Shown: positions 1-9,141, numbered from the stretch's first letter. The stretch: 64,000 nt of DNA from Alphaproteobacteria bacterium (GCA_024742605.1 JANSYC010000005.1:1-64000); one strand, 5' to 3'. Program-made: numbers and translations. Notes: a model not told the origin generated them from the sequence alone.

Positions 1-147
1 CAGCATCTGGCCGGCATGAAGGATTCGAAGGTCATCGTGGCCATCAACAAGGACGAGGAAGCGCCGATCTTCCAGGTCGCCGACTACGGTCTGGTCGCCG
101 ACCTGTTCAAGGCCCTGCCCGAGCTCAATGAAGAGCTTGAGAAGTAG
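1..147 (+). CDS. etfA: Electron transfer flavoprotein alpha subunit, C-terminal end (partial)
   Basis: The window opens inside this gene; 48 C-terminal codons are visible. The residues match the end of EtfA: an [16 protein letters not shown] stretch (FAD-binding fold, the Asn-Lys-Asp segment) followed by [11 protein letters not shown] and a short acidic tail. EtfA with EtfB carries electrons from acyl-CoA dehydrogenases to ETF-ubiquinone oxidoreductase in the cytoplasm. The downstream gene, 45 bases away on the same strand, is a 3-hydroxybutyryl-CoA dehydrogenase, the usual alphaproteobacterial etfB-etfA-hbd order, which supports the call. The start lies outside the window. Confidence 0.93.
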   Translation, partial: QHLAGMKDSKVIVAINKDEEAPIFQVADYGLVADLFKALPELNEELEK

Positions 148-192
148 GACCAAACGAAGAACGGCAAACCAAGGATTCAGGGAAAGACAAAT

Positions 193-1065
193 ATGTTGAA
201 TAAGATTGGCGTCATCGGCGCAGGCCAGATGGGCAGTGGCATTGCACATGTGTGTGCGCTCGCAGAGCACGATGTCGTGCTGATGGATATCGATCAGGGA
301 GCCCTCGACAAGGCGCTCGAAAAGATCGGCAGGGACATGGATCGTCAGATCAAGCGCACGCTGATCGAAGACGCCGACAAGGCCGCCGCTCTGGCGCGCA
401 TCAGCACCACCACCGATGTCTCCGGTCTGGGCGATTGCGACATGGTGATCGAGGCCGCCACGGAAGACGAGGCGATCAAGCTCAAGATCTTCGAAAGCCT
501 GTGCCCGCATCTGAAAGACGATGCGATCATCGCGTCGAACACATCGTCCATCTCGATCACGCGGCTGGCCGCCGGCACAGACCGGCCCCACAAGTTCATG
601 GGCATGCACTTCATGAACCCGGTGCCGATGATGAAGCTGGTCGAACTGATCCGCGGCCTGGCCACCGATCAGGAAACCTTCGCGGACGTGCAGGAACTGA
701 CCAAGCGCCTGGGCAAAACCGGCACGGTGTCGGAAGATTTCCCGGCCTTCATCGTCAACCGCATCCTGCTGCCGATGGTCAACGAGGCGATCTACACCCT
801 CTATGAGGGGGTCGGGTCGGTGGACTCGATCGATACCGCGCTGAAGCTGGGCGCCAATCACCCGATGGGTCCGCTGGAACTCGCCGATTTCATCGGCCTG
901 GACACCTGTCTGGCGATCATGCACGTGCTGTATGACGGACTGGCTGACAGCAAGTACCGGCCCTGCCCGTTATTGGTGAAATATGTCGAGGCCGGATGGC
1001 TGGGCCGCAAGACCGGCCGCGGTTTCTACGACTATTCCGGTCAGAAACCCGTGCCGACCCGCTGA
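193..1065 (+). CDS. hbd: 3-hydroxybutyryl-CoA dehydrogenase
   Basis: 290 residues, the normal length for this single-function enzyme. It oxidises (S)-3-hydroxyacyl-CoA to acetoacetyl-CoA with NAD(P)+, or runs in reverse toward PHB/butanoate. The Rossmann motif [11 protein letters not shown] lies at residues 6-16. The active-site dyad is seen as H139 (GMHFMNPVP) and E151, with N189 in the IVNRI motif; the C-terminal 100 residues form the helical dimerisation domain ending in [17 protein letters not shown] ribosome site sits just before the ATG. It follows etfA closely and is likely co-transcribed with it. The family also includes PaaH-type enzymes, so chain-length preference is not certain. 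Confidence 0.93.
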   Translation: MLNKIGVIGAGQMGSGIAHVCALAEHDVVLMDIDQGALDKALEKIGRDMDRQIKRTLIEDADKAAALARISTTTDVSGLGDCDMVIEAATEDEAIKLKIFESLCPHLKDDAIIASNTSSISITRLAAGTDRPHKFMGMHFMNPVPMMKLVELIRGLATDQETFADVQELTKRLGKTGTVSEDFPAFIVNRILLPMVNEAIYTLYEGVGSVDSIDTALKLGANHPMGPLELADFIGLDTCLAIMHVLYDGLADSKYRPCPLLVKYVEAGWLGRKTGRGFYDYSGQKPVPTR

Positions 1066-1185
1066 CGAGTACTTCGGCGCGTTTCTCTTTCTACTGGGCG
1101 ACGCCTTCCCGAGGAAAGCATTCGTTAACTTCCCTTTGGTAAGCCATCTGTGACGACAATCGTCGGACACGGAATTGGGCGTATC

Positions 1186-3543
1186 ATGGGTCCTCTGCGA
1201 AAATTCATTCTCGGCCTGGCGCTCTGCGGCGTCTCCCTCGCGATGCGGGCAGGCCCCACCGTGGCCGACGACAAGATCTCCCTGCAACTCCGGTGGGAGC
1301 CGCAGTTTCAGTTCGCCGGTTACTACATGGCGTTGGAGCGGGGCTATTACGCCAAGGCCGGACTGGATGTCGAGATCCGGCCCGCGGTTGCGCCGGGGCC
1401 GCGCTATCTTTCCGCGGTGACGGAAGTCGAAGAGGGACGGGCGACCTTTGGGATCGGCGCCGTCGACGTGGTTCTGGCACGGGCCAACGGAGCGCCCCTC
1501 AGCATCGTCTCCAGCATCTTCCAGCACAGCCCGGTCGAAGTCTACACGCGGGCGGAGACCAGGACCGCCGATCTCAGTGAGTTGATGGATCTCCGCTTCT
1601 CAACCGGATTTCAGCGGAACGGTCCGGCCGAGATCGAGCTGCGCGCGCTGTTGCGGAGCGAGGGCATGGACCTGACCGACGTGCGGATACCGGAAACGGA
1701 AAAACCGTCTTTCGATGCTCTTCTGGGCGGCGAGATCGACGTGATGCCGGGGTTCTCGCTCGCCCTGCCCTGGATCGCGGCGGAGCGGGGTGTGCTGCTG
1801 AATGCGATCAAACCTGCGGAATTCGGCATTCATTTCTACGGGGATTCCCTGTTCGCGCGGGAAGACGCGATCCGGGAGGATCCCGAGCTGGTCAGCCGGT
1901 TCGTGACGGCGTCCCTGGAGGGATGGGAATACGCGCTCAACCATCCCGAGGAGACGATCGCCGTCCTCCTGGACCGGTATTCCCGGATCGACGGCATGGA
2001 GAACGAGCAGGCATTCAACAGATGGCAGTCCCGGATCGTCGAAGACCTTATCGACTTTCCTGATGTCGCCCTCGGCAACACCAGCAAGGAGCGGTGGGAG
2101 CGGATGGGGGCGCATCTGATCGGTCTCGGCCTGATCGGTCATCCCGAGCGGCTCGCCAATCTGGTGATCCACCCGGAAACCGTGGCTTTGCAGCAGGCCG
2201 CGCAACGTCAGCAATGGCTGATCTACAGCGTCGTCGGCCTCCTGGGCGCGGGCTTGGCCCTCTCGTTGTTTGCCCTTGTGATGCGCGCCCAGATCAATCG
2301 CCGCACCGCCGATCTGGCGGACGCCCGGAAGAAGGCGGTCAAGGCCATGGAGGCCGCCGAAGAGGCCAATCGGGCGAAGTCGCAGTTTCTCGCGGCCATG
2401 AGCCATGAGCTTCGGACCCCACTGAACGCTGTGATCGGCTTCGCCGACCTCCTGGGCTCGGGGGTCATGACGGACCTGTCGCAAAGCAAAGTCCAGTCCT
2501 ATGCGCGCAACATCGGCGAGTCCGGCCACACCTTGCTGGCCCTGATCAACGATGTGCTGGATTTCGCGAAGATCGATTCCGAGCATCTGGTCCTGAACCA
2601 GGACACCTTTTACGTCTCCAAGACCTTCGCGAGTTTGGTCTCCTCATTCGAAATCAAGGCGGCCGATGCCGGGGTCAGGCTGTCGACCTCGATCCTGACC
2701 GGCGATCTCGCGGCGCGGGGGGATGCCGTGCGCCTGCGGCAGGTGGTCTCGAACCTGCTCGACAACGCGATCAAGTTCTCCACCGACGGGTCGGTGGAGC
2801 TGCGGGTCGAGGCGGAGGAGTCCGCACCGGGCCAGCTTCTGATCCGCGCGACGGTGCGGGATACCGGGATCGGGATCGACACAACGCGTCTCGACGCGAT
2901 CTTCGAGCCCTTTGTGCAGTCCCGGGGGTCGATCTCCCGCCAGTACGGCGGGACCGGGCTCGGCCTCGCGATCTCCCGGTCCATCGCCCGGCAGATGGGG
3001 GGCGATCTGGTCGCCAGCAGCGTCCTGGGCGAAGGCAGTGTCTTCACCGCCACCTTCCTGCTCGAGGACATGACCGAGCAGGTCCAACGGCTTGCCGGCG
3101 AACAGACCCCCACCCCGGACCCCGCCAAACCGGCTCTCGGCCTCAGGGTCCTGATCGTCGACGATGTGGAGACCAATCTGAAGATCGCCGAGGCGATGCT
3201 GAAGGAGCTCGGGTGTCAGGTCGAAACCGCGCGCGGCGGCCGGGAAGCGGTCGACTGGGCAGCAGACAACGACGTCGACGCGATCCTCATGGACCTTCAG
3301 ATGACCGGCATGAGCGGACTCGACGCCGCCATCGCGTTGTCAAGACTGCGAGGGGATCGGCCTGTTCCGTGCTTCGCCTGGACCGCGGATGTGACCTCGC
3401 TCCAGACCCTCGATCACGTCGATTTCGAATGGGCCGGCCTGATTCTGAAACCGGTCACGCTCAAGAACCTCCTGGGTGCCTTGCGGCCGATCGCGGCCGC
3501 GAGACCGGCCGACCCGAGTCGGACATTTCGGAAGATCGCCTAG
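1186..3543 (+). CDS. Hybrid sensor histidine kinase with periplasmic NMT1/THI5-like binding domain
   Basis: About 785 residues from this ATG. Order: signal peptide (MGPLRKF then a hydrophobic stretch to about residue 28); a periplasmic solute-binding domain of the NMT1/THI5-SsuA family (LQLRWEPQFQFAGYYMALERG, about 35-330); one membrane helix at about 350-370; a coiled coil; HisKA with the phospho-acceptor His in MSHELRTPLNAV (H407); a HATPase domain with NLLDNAIKF, DTGIGID and GTGLGLAIS; and a receiver domain with the acceptor Asp near 703 (ILMDLQM) and the switch Lys in LKPVT. An in-frame GTG at 1150 would add 12 residues before the signal peptide and is less likely. THI5/SsuA folds bind pyrimidines, sulfonates or similar ligands; the ligand here is unknown. 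No partner regulator or transporter is adjacent, so the output is unknown. Confidence 0.85.
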   Translation: MGPLRKFILGLALCGVSLAMRAGPTVADDKISLQLRWEPQFQFAGYYMALERGYYAKAGLDVEIRPAVAPGPRYLSAVTEVEEGRATFGIGAVDVVLARANGAPLSIVSSIFQHSPVEVYTRAETRTADLSELMDLRFSTGFQRNGPAEIELRALLRSEGMDLTDVRIPETEKPSFDALLGGEIDVMPGFSLALPWIAAERGVLLNAIKPAEFGIHFYGDSLFAREDAIREDPELVSRFVTASLEGWEYALNHPEETIAVLLDRYSRIDGMENEQAFNRWQSRIVEDLIDFPDVALGNTSKERWERMGAHLIGLGLIGHPERLANLVIHPETVALQQAAQRQQWLIYSVVGLLGAGLALSLFALVMRAQINRRTADLADARKKAVKAMEAAEEANRAKSQFLAAMSHELRTPLNAVIGFADLLGSGVMTDLSQSKVQSYARNIGESGHTLLALINDVLDFAKIDSEHLVLNQDTFYVSKTFASLVSSFEIKAADAGVRLSTSILTGDLAARGDAVRLRQVVSNLLDNAIKFSTDGSVELRVEAEESAPGQLLIRATVRDTGIGIDTTRLDAIFEPFVQSRGSISRQYGGTGLGLAISRSIARQMGGDLVASSVLGEGSVFTATFLLEDMTEQVQRLAGEQTPTPDPAKPALGLRVLIVDDVETNLKIAEAMLKELGCQVETARGGREAVDWAADNDVDAILMDLQMTGMSGLDAAIALSRLRGDRPVPCFAWTADVTSLQTLDHVDFEWAGLILKPVTLKNLLGALRPIAAARPADPSRTFRKIA

Positions 3544-3580
3544 GGCGCAATCCGACCGCGCGGAGCGATCTGGGCAGGTG

Positions 3581-4183
3581 CTAGATCGGCGCCCAGGACC
3601 CGTCCCGGAACCGGAAAGCGCAGATCACCCCGTCATGGGCTTTGGCGTGCTCCAAGTCGGATTCGGCCACCGTGCCGGGGTTCAGGAACACCATTGCACC
3701 GATCAGCACCTCGGTCGTGGGATCGCTCGGCACCCGCCGGACCGGAAGAAGAATCCGCGAAAACGCGATGAAGTCTCGGTCCTTCAATGCCAGGGTGCCC
3801 CGGTAGTAGATCGGATACCCGCCGGTCGCGGAGAGTTCGAAGAACCGGGACCTTACGGGGTAAAATGCCGGATCCATCATCTCGTCGAGATAACGTTGGG
3901 TCGGCTCCCTGCCGAAGGCCGCGACCAGAGAGGTTCCTGCCAGACGACATTTGAAACGTACCCGTTCCGGCCCTGCCTCCCGCATATAGATAAAGATCGC
4001 GGGCAGGACGGAGGGCGGGAGCTCAAGGGGATCGATGTGCTCTTTCAGCACCAGGCCCTTATTCTCTGACGCCTTCGACCGCCAAACCTCCAACAGGGCC
4101 GCGCATTCCGCCTCAAGTCTTGGTCCAGAATCGGTCACTGTATCGGGCACTCCACAGGATGGGATCTTAACAGCAACCGCCAC
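3581..4183 (-). CDS. PAS_5-type single-domain protein
   Basis: 200 residues. The body (about 25-175) fits the PAS_5 family of alphaproteobacterial stand-alone PAS proteins: an early Trp helix (LLEVWRSKA), the DPLELPPSVLP turn, then RFKCRLAGTSLVAAFGREPTQRYLDEM and a C-terminal beta sheet around FSRILLPVRR. There is no kinase, DNA-binding or cyclase domain, so it is probably a small sensor or adaptor, possibly binding a small ligand. A paralogue lies at 6300-6875 on the same strand. The gene converges on the hybrid kinase ending at 3543, with only 37 bases between the two stop codons. Function not known. Confidence 0.72.
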   Translation of the reverse strand: MAVAVKIPSCGVPDTVTDSGPRLEAECAALLEVWRSKASENKGLVLKEHIDPLELPPSVLPAIFIYMREAGPERVRFKCRLAGTSLVAAFGREPTQRYLDEMMDPAFYPVRSRFFELSATGGYPIYYRGTLALKDRDFIAFSRILLPVRRVPSDPTTEVLIGAMVFLNPGTVAESDLEHAKAHDGVICAFRFRDGSWAPI

Positions 4184-4372
4184 GTTTCGATCCTTCTAAC
4201 ATCATTCTACTCGGTTTCCCGCGCGCTGACACCAGGGTCCCGCCGGCGGCCCGCCGGAAGGGTCCGGTGATCGAAACCCGCCCGACCGATATCGAGATAT
4301 TTGCAGCGCCGTCGGAAGCTGCCTAGTCTGCTTCGGAGAGAATATGAGACCTATCGGGAGGCTGGAAGCGTC

Positions 4373-5209
4373 ATGAGATCGACCCTGTTCGCGAGCGAGG
4401 TCCTGTCGCCCGCCATCGGGCTGGAGATCACCGGGATCGATCTGTCGCAGCGGCCGGATGGTGCCCTGATCGACGAGCTGCGGGCGGCGTTCCTGCGCCA
4501 TCACGTGCTGGTGATCCGGGATCAGAGCCTGACCCCGGCGCAGCAGCTGGCCTTCGCCGAGCAGATGGGCGAGCCCGCGATCTATCCGTTCGTCGCCGGG
4601 CTTGAGGGCTTCCCGATGATCACGCCGGTGATCAAGGAAGCGACGGAGACCGTGAATTTCGGAGGCCTCTGGCACAGCGATACCGCCTATCTGGAACGGC
4701 CGCCCAAGGCAACCATGCTGCTGGCGCGCCAGCTTCCCCCCTCCGGCGGCGACACCCTGTTCGCAAGCCAGGTGGCCGCCTACGAGGCGCTGTCGGAGGG
4801 CATGAAGGCGTTGCTGGCCCCGCTGCGGGGGGTGAACGCCTCGGCCAAGGCGGATGTGACCCGGACCCGCGAGGACCGGATCGACAAGGCCGGAGACGGT
4901 GCGAAGAAATCCTTCACCGCCCGCCACCCGGTGATCCGGACCCATCCGGAGACCGGCGCCAAGGCGCTGTATGTCAACCGGGGTCACACGATCGGGTTCG
5001 ACGGCCTGACCGAGGCCGAGAGCGCTCCGCTGCTGGAGTTTCTCTACGCCCACCAGGTCCGGGACGAGTTCGTCTGCCGGGTCCGCTGGACGCCGGGCAC
5101 CCTGGTGCTGTGGGACAACCGCGCCTGTCAGCACTACCCGGTGAACGACTATCACGGCCACCGGCGCGAAATGCACCGGATCACCCTGGAAGGGGACGTG
5201 CCGCTGTAG
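4373..5209 (+). CDS. TauD/TfdA-family Fe(II)/2-oxoglutarate dioxygenase
   Basis: 278 residues from the ATG at 4373, which has a GGGAGG ribosome site; the open frame extends upstream to a TTG at 4301 but without family similarity. The iron ligands are visible: H101 and D103 in the LWHSDTAYL motif and the distal H254 in ACQHYPVNDY, with R265 as the likely 2-oxoglutarate carboxylate ligand. These enzymes hydroxylate taurine, aryloxyalkanoates, alkyl sulfates or similar small acids, releasing succinate and CO2. No sulfonate transporter adjoins it, so the substrate cannot be named. It stands alone, converging on the amidinotransferase-fold gene that ends at 5222. Confidence 0.88.
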   Translation: MRSTLFASEVLSPAIGLEITGIDLSQRPDGALIDELRAAFLRHHVLVIRDQSLTPAQQLAFAEQMGEPAIYPFVAGLEGFPMITPVIKEATETVNFGGLWHSDTAYLERPPKATMLLARQLPPSGGDTLFASQVAAYEALSEGMKALLAPLRGVNASAKADVTRTREDRIDKAGDGAKKSFTARHPVIRTHPETGAKALYVNRGHTIGFDGLTEAESAPLLEFLYAHQVRDEFVCRVRWTPGTLVLWDNRACQHYPVNDYHGHRREMHRITLEGDVPL

Positions 5210-5221
5210 AGCGGCCTGCGG

Positions 5222-6181
5222 TCAGACCGGATCCCGGCCGACGACGCCGGTCAGGCAGCCGATCGCACCGGCCGCCTTCACCAGTTCCGAGCCGTCGACC
5301 GTCACGCAGTCGATGCCGGCGGCCTCGTAGACCTTCTGCACGCGGTCGTAGCCCGCCAGCATCAGGATCTTGCGGGGGCCCAGGGTCACGATGTTGAGGG
5401 CACGGTTGAGATCCGTGTCGGAGCCGTCGGGCAGCCACAGAATCTCCATACCCCGCTCCTCCAGCGCCCGCACGGCGGCGAACGGCGTGCGCCGCGGCCA
5501 GCAGATCGCGAGGTCCCGGTCGACGATCCGCAGCATGCCCATGAGGTGCATGGTCCCGAACGGCATGTCGACCGCCAGGGTCTCGACCCCGATCTCCTCC
5601 AGGGTGGCCGAGATCTGCATCACCGCTTCCGCATTGGTGCGCAGCCCCATGCCGATCACGGCGGTGTCCGGGTCGAGCCACATCAGATCCGCGCCCTCGA
5701 ACACCGCCGTGCCGGTCAGGGTGCGCAGGATCGGCACGCCGATATCGGCCAGACGCCGCGCGACCCAGCGCTCTTCACCGGCGCGCACCACCGAGGCGGG
5801 CCGGGCGAGAATCGCGCCCTCCGGCGTCATCACGAACAGATCGGCGCAGAACATCTGATTGGGGGTCGGCTGTCCGACCGGGTCGACCAGATCGACGGTC
5901 ACGCCTGCCGCCCGATAGGCCTCCGCCATGGCGGCGTGCTGATCCCGCGCCTTGCCGAGATCGGGCGCCTCCAGCATCTGGGCCGCGTCCGGGTCGGTGG
6001 CAGCCACGGACAGTTCGGCCCCGGGGGGATGGATCAGGACCTGACGGAGCGGCGCGTACTCGCTGTCGAGTCCGCTCGGCGCCCACAGATCCCCGATCTC
6101 CTCGCGGTGGGTCCGCTCCCGGCCCTGCCAGCCGCGTCCGCCATAGGCCGCGGCCCCGAAACTGTTCTCGCTGAATGTCAT
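5222..6181 (-). CDS. Amidinotransferase/DDAH-fold (guanidino-group modifying) hydrolase
   Basis: 319 residues with the complete catalytic triad of the pentein fold: E162 in FEGADLMWLD, H212 in GTMHLMG, and C309 in GAIGCLTG near the C terminus. FCADLFVMTP (about 111-120) is the substrate-loop region. Members include dimethylarginine dimethylaminohydrolase, arginine deiminase and glycine amidinotransferase; they attack the guanidino carbon through a Cys thiouronium intermediate. Length and the late Cys fit the DDAH/arginine-deiminase-related group, but the exact substrate is not determined. The first 40 residues (Gly/Arg-rich) are an unusual extension before the beta-propeller begins at PLRQVLIHPP. 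Confidence 0.83.
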   Translation of the reverse strand: MTFSENSFGAAAYGGRGWQGRERTHREEIGDLWAPSGLDSEYAPLRQVLIHPPGAELSVAATDPDAAQMLEAPDLGKARDQHAAMAEAYRAAGVTVDLVDPVGQPTPNQMFCADLFVMTPEGAILARPASVVRAGEERWVARRLADIGVPILRTLTGTAVFEGADLMWLDPDTAVIGMGLRTNAEAVMQISATLEEIGVETLAVDMPFGTMHLMGMLRIVDRDLAICWPRRTPFAAVRALEERGMEILWLPDGSDTDLNRALNIVTLGPRKILMLAGYDRVQKVYEAAGIDCVTVDGSELVKAAGAIGCLTGVVGRDPV

Positions 6182-6299
6182 CCCTGATCCCCGATCGCGG
6201 TGCGGTCCGGCGCGCTGAAGCCTGCGCCATGCGGAGGATCAGACGGTCCGGGGAAACTGTCAAACCGCTTGCCCGCTCGGGTGGCCGCGGTGCGGATCG

Positions 6300-6875
6300 C
6301 TAGACGAGGCGGCGCTCAATCTCGGTTTCCAGGATCGCCCTGGAGCGGGCCAGGGGCAGAACACCGGTCAGAATGAACTCCACCCGTTCCGACCCTTTGG
6401 ACAGCGGCAGATCGAGGCGTTCGAGCAGCACCCGACGCGGACCGAAATCCAGGGCATAGCGGGTTCCGATCGGACGGGCCCGGTCGACGGTTTCCCACAT
6501 GCGGCCCATCAGGAATTCCGAATACAGCTCATGCGGCATGGCCGACACCGGCTGGCCGGTGAGGTCGACCCCGGCCAGTTCCGCAATGCGGCTTCCCACC
6601 AGCCGATAGCGAAAGGCGCCCGCCTCCCCATTCCGGTCGGCCAATGTGATCCATCCCAGGGTTCCGGGCAGATCGAGCGGGTCGAAATCCGACCGGGTCG
6701 GTATGTCCTTGCCATCCCTTTTCCCGATCCAATAGGCGAGAACCTCCTGCAGCTCCGGAGAGCGCAGCCAGTCAGCCGAGCCCAGATCGGGCCCAAGAGT
6801 CCGCTTGTCGGGTGCCGCCAGATCCGGCCATTCGGCAGATCCGGTCTCCAAGCTGAGGGAATCGATCAGAGACAC
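6300..6875 (-). CDS. PAS_5-type single-domain protein (paralogue of the one at 3581)
   Basis: 191 residues. Shares the PAS_5 layout with the gene at 3581-4183: WLRSPELQEVLAYWIGKRDG, then FDPLDLPGTLGWI, FRYRLVGSRIAELAGVDLTGQPVSAM, and the sheet PLSKGSERVEFILTGVLPL. No effector domain is fused. Its upstream region, 53 bases before the ATG, carries a perfect TTAA-N7-TTAAC box (6928-6943), the binding sequence of the cell-cycle regulator CtrA, so transcription may be tied to the cell cycle or motility. The role is not known. Confidence 0.75.
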   Translation of the reverse strand: MSLIDSLSLETGSAEWPDLAAPDKRTLGPDLGSADWLRSPELQEVLAYWIGKRDGKDIPTRSDFDPLDLPGTLGWITLADRNGEAGAFRYRLVGSRIAELAGVDLTGQPVSAMPHELYSEFLMGRMWETVDRARPIGTRYALDFGPRRVLLERLDLPLSKGSERVEFILTGVLPLARSRAILETEIERRLV

Positions 6876-6927
6876 GTCAGATATTCACTTCAAATTGTTT
6901 CTATATTTCAACTGTCCCCGGTCGGAG

Positions 6928-6943
6928 TTAATTTTCGGTTAAC
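6928..6943. promoter_or_regulatory. CtrA-type binding box
   Basis: TTAA, seven bases, then TTAAC; the reverse strand also reads TTAA-N7-TTAAC. This is the full consensus for CtrA, the alphaproteobacterial cell-cycle/motility response regulator. It lies in the only AT-rich patch between the PAS_5 gene (start 6875) and the 3' end of the CoA-transferase gene, so the PAS_5 gene is the likely target. A chance match is unlikely in such GC-rich DNA, but occupancy is inferred only. Confidence 0.6.
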
Positions 6944-6993
6944 GGCCGCGCCGGATGATCGTCGGTTATCCGACCTGGAACGACGCGCCGCTC

Positions 6994-8181
6994 CTACCGC
7001 TCGATTCCCAGCTCGCGGAGCACCGCGTCCGTATCGGCCCCCAGATCCGGGGGCGGGGCCTGGACGGTGCAGGGGGTGTCCGACAGCTTGACCGGGAACC
7101 CGGTGACGTACATCGGTCCGTGCGCCGGATGATCGATCCGCTGTTTCAGATCCTGGGACAGGACCTGCGGATCGGTGAACACATCCGCCAGCTCCATGAT
7201 CCGTCCGGCCGGACAGCCGGCCTTGTTGATCACGTCGATCCAGTGGTCGACCGACTGGGTGCGGGTCACCTGATTGATCGCCGCGTTGAGGGCCGTCCGG
7301 TTGCGCATGCGCGCCGCATTGTCCTTGAAGTCCGGCTCCTCCAGCAGCTCGGCGATCCCCAGAACCCCCAGGAACCGCCGGACCATGGTGTCGTGGGACG
7401 GGGCGACCGCGATCTCCCCGTCCGAGGCCTCGAACAGGCCGTAGGGCGAGACGATCGGATGATTGTTGCCGGTCCGGGTCGGGTTCTCGCCGGTCGCGAA
7501 ATATTCCGCCGACAGATAGGACAGCATCGAGATCAGGCCGCCGGTCAGGCTCGATTCCACCTGCTGGCCGCGGCCGGTGCGGGTGCGGGCCTGCAGGGCC
7601 GAGACCACGCCGAAGGCGCAGTAGAGCCCGGCCACCAGATCCGAGATCGGGGCCGCCGCCCGCCGGGCCGGGCCGTCCGGGTCGCCGTTGCTGGCCATGA
7701 AGCCGCTCATCGCCTGGGCGATGAAGTCGAAGGCCGGCCGGTCCACATAGGGTCCGGTGGAGCCGTAGCCGTTGACCGAGGCGACGATCAGGCGGGGATT
7801 CAGGGCGTCGAGCCGCTCCTGGGTGAAGCCCATCTTGGCCAGCACGCCGGGACGGTAATTCTCGATCAGCACATCGGCGGTCCCGATCAGCTGCGCCAGC
7901 ACATCCTTGTCCGTATCGGAATACAGGTCCAGCACCACCGAGCGCTTGTTGCGGTTGAACTCGGCGAAATACCAGCTGAACCCGTCGACCACCGCCCCCT
8001 GGCGGCGCACCGGGTCGCCGTCGGCGGATTCGATCTTGATGACCTCCGCACCCATGTCGCCCAGCAGCTTCGAGCAGAACGGTCCGGCCAGGATCCGGGT
8101 CAGATCGATCACCCGGATGCCCGTGAGCGCCCCGTTTCCGGCTGCGGTCGTTCCAATGTCGCCTTCTGTGGTGTCCGACAC
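6994..8181 (-). CDS. CaiB/BaiF family (class III) CoA-transferase
   Basis: 395 residues, typical of one class III CoA-transferase chain. Opens with LTGIRVIDLTRILAGPFCSKLLGDMGAEVIKIE, the family N terminus; the catalytic Asp is probably D152 in PAFDFIAQAMSG, which forms a mixed anhydride with the acyl donor. The IENYRPGVLAKMG and NGYGSTGPY motifs are present. Its start is five bases after the stop of the HMG-CoA-lyase-like gene, so the two form an operon. A CoA-transferase activating a branched dicarboxylate followed by a lyase cleaving its CoA ester is a recurrent pairing; the acid (citramalate-, itaconate- or methylglutarate-like) is inference. Confidence 0.88.
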   Translation of the reverse strand: MSDTTEGDIGTTAAGNGALTGIRVIDLTRILAGPFCSKLLGDMGAEVIKIESADGDPVRRQGAVVDGFSWYFAEFNRNKRSVVLDLYSDTDKDVLAQLIGTADVLIENYRPGVLAKMGFTQERLDALNPRLIVASVNGYGSTGPYVDRPAFDFIAQAMSGFMASNGDPDGPARRAAAPISDLVAGLYCAFGVVSALQARTRTGRGQQVESSLTGGLISMLSYLSAEYFATGENPTRTGNNHPIVSPYGLFEASDGEIAVAPSHDTMVRRFLGVLGIAELLEEPDFKDNAARMRNRTALNAAINQVTRTQSVDHWIDVINKAGCPAGRIMELADVFTDPQVLSQDLKQRIDHPAHGPMYVTGFPVKLSDTPCTVQAPPPDLGADTDAVLRELGIER

Positions 8182-8186
8182 GCCGC

Positions 8187-9125
8187 TCAGCCCTCGGCCG
8201 TGCGGACGGCATTCATGTCATGCAGCTCCAGCCGGTGTCCGGCCTTCATGATCTGTCCCGGCAGGGGGCGGCCGATCACGGTCTCCACATCGCAGGCGAT
8301 GGCGGTCAGCTTGGCCAGGTCGACGCCGGTCTCGATGTCCATTTCCTGCAGCAGATAGACCAGGTCCTCGGTGCAGATGTTGCCGGTGGCCTTCGGCGCG
8401 AACGGACAGCCGCCGATGCCGCCGAACGAGCTCTCATACTTGTCGACGCCCTCGTCCAGCCCGGCCATCACGCAGGCCAGCCCGACCCCGCGGGTGTTGT
8501 GGAAATGCAGGTTCATCGCCAGTTTCGGCGCCGCCGCCCGCACCGCCCGGACCCCGGCCCGCACGTTCTTCGGGGTCGCCATGCCGGTGGTGTCCCCGAA
8601 GGTCATGCCGACGAAGCCCATCTCCTGGAACCGCTTGGAGATCATCGCCAGCCGCTCGACCGGCACGTCCCCCTCGAACGGACAGCCGAAGGCGGTGGCG
8701 ATGGCGCCGTGCAGCTGGATCTTGGCGTCCTGGGCGATCCGGGCGACCTCCTCGAAGCCCTGGAGCGATTCCTCGGTGGTCCGGTTCACGTTCTTCTTGT
8801 TGTGGCTCTCCGAGGCGGAGACGAACAGCACCATCTCGTCGACCCCGGATTCGGCGGCCCGGATGGCGCCGCGGGCGTTCGGGACCAGGGCCGAGATGAT
8901 CGTGCCCTTGGAGCGGTCGATCCCCTTGATCACCTCTGCCGCGTCCGCCATCTGCGGCACCGCCTTGGGCGAGACGAAGGAGGTCGCCTCGATCCGGGGG
9001 ATGCCGGCATCGATCAGCCGGTTGATCAGCGCGACTTTCACTTCCGTGGAGATGGGATTCTTCTCGTTCTGGAATCCGTCGCGCGGTCCGACCTCGGTCA
9101 CCTCGACCTTGCGGATTTGGGTCAT
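8187..9125 (-). CDS. Hydroxymethylglutaryl-CoA lyase family protein
   Basis: 312 residues from the ATG at 9125, chosen because CACAGGAGACGA supplies a strong ribosome site directly upstream; the frame runs open to 9218 without conserved residues. A TIM-barrel acyl-CoA lyase of the HMGL-like group: EVGPRDGFQNE (R15, D16 at the metal site), LHFHNTRG with metal His residues, and the flexible-loop Cys in GGIGGCPFAPKATGN. It would cleave a 3-hydroxy-3-methyl-acyl-CoA to acetyl- or pyruvyl-type products in leucine or related branched-acid breakdown. It sits between an SMP-30 lactonase-like gene (16 bases upstream) and a CoA-transferase (five bases downstream). Confidence 0.88.
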   Translation of the reverse strand: MTQIRKVEVTEVGPRDGFQNEKNPISTEVKVALINRLIDAGIPRIEATSFVSPKAVPQMADAAEVIKGIDRSKGTIISALVPNARGAIRAAESGVDEMVLFVSASESHNKKNVNRTTEESLQGFEEVARIAQDAKIQLHGAIATAFGCPFEGDVPVERLAMISKRFQEMGFVGMTFGDTTGMATPKNVRAGVRAVRAAAPKLAMNLHFHNTRGVGLACVMAGLDEGVDKYESSFGGIGGCPFAPKATGNICTEDLVYLLQEMDIETGVDLAKLTAIACDVETVIGRPLPGQIMKAGHRLELHDMNAVRTAEG

Positions 9126-9141
9126 ATTCGTCTCCTGTGGG

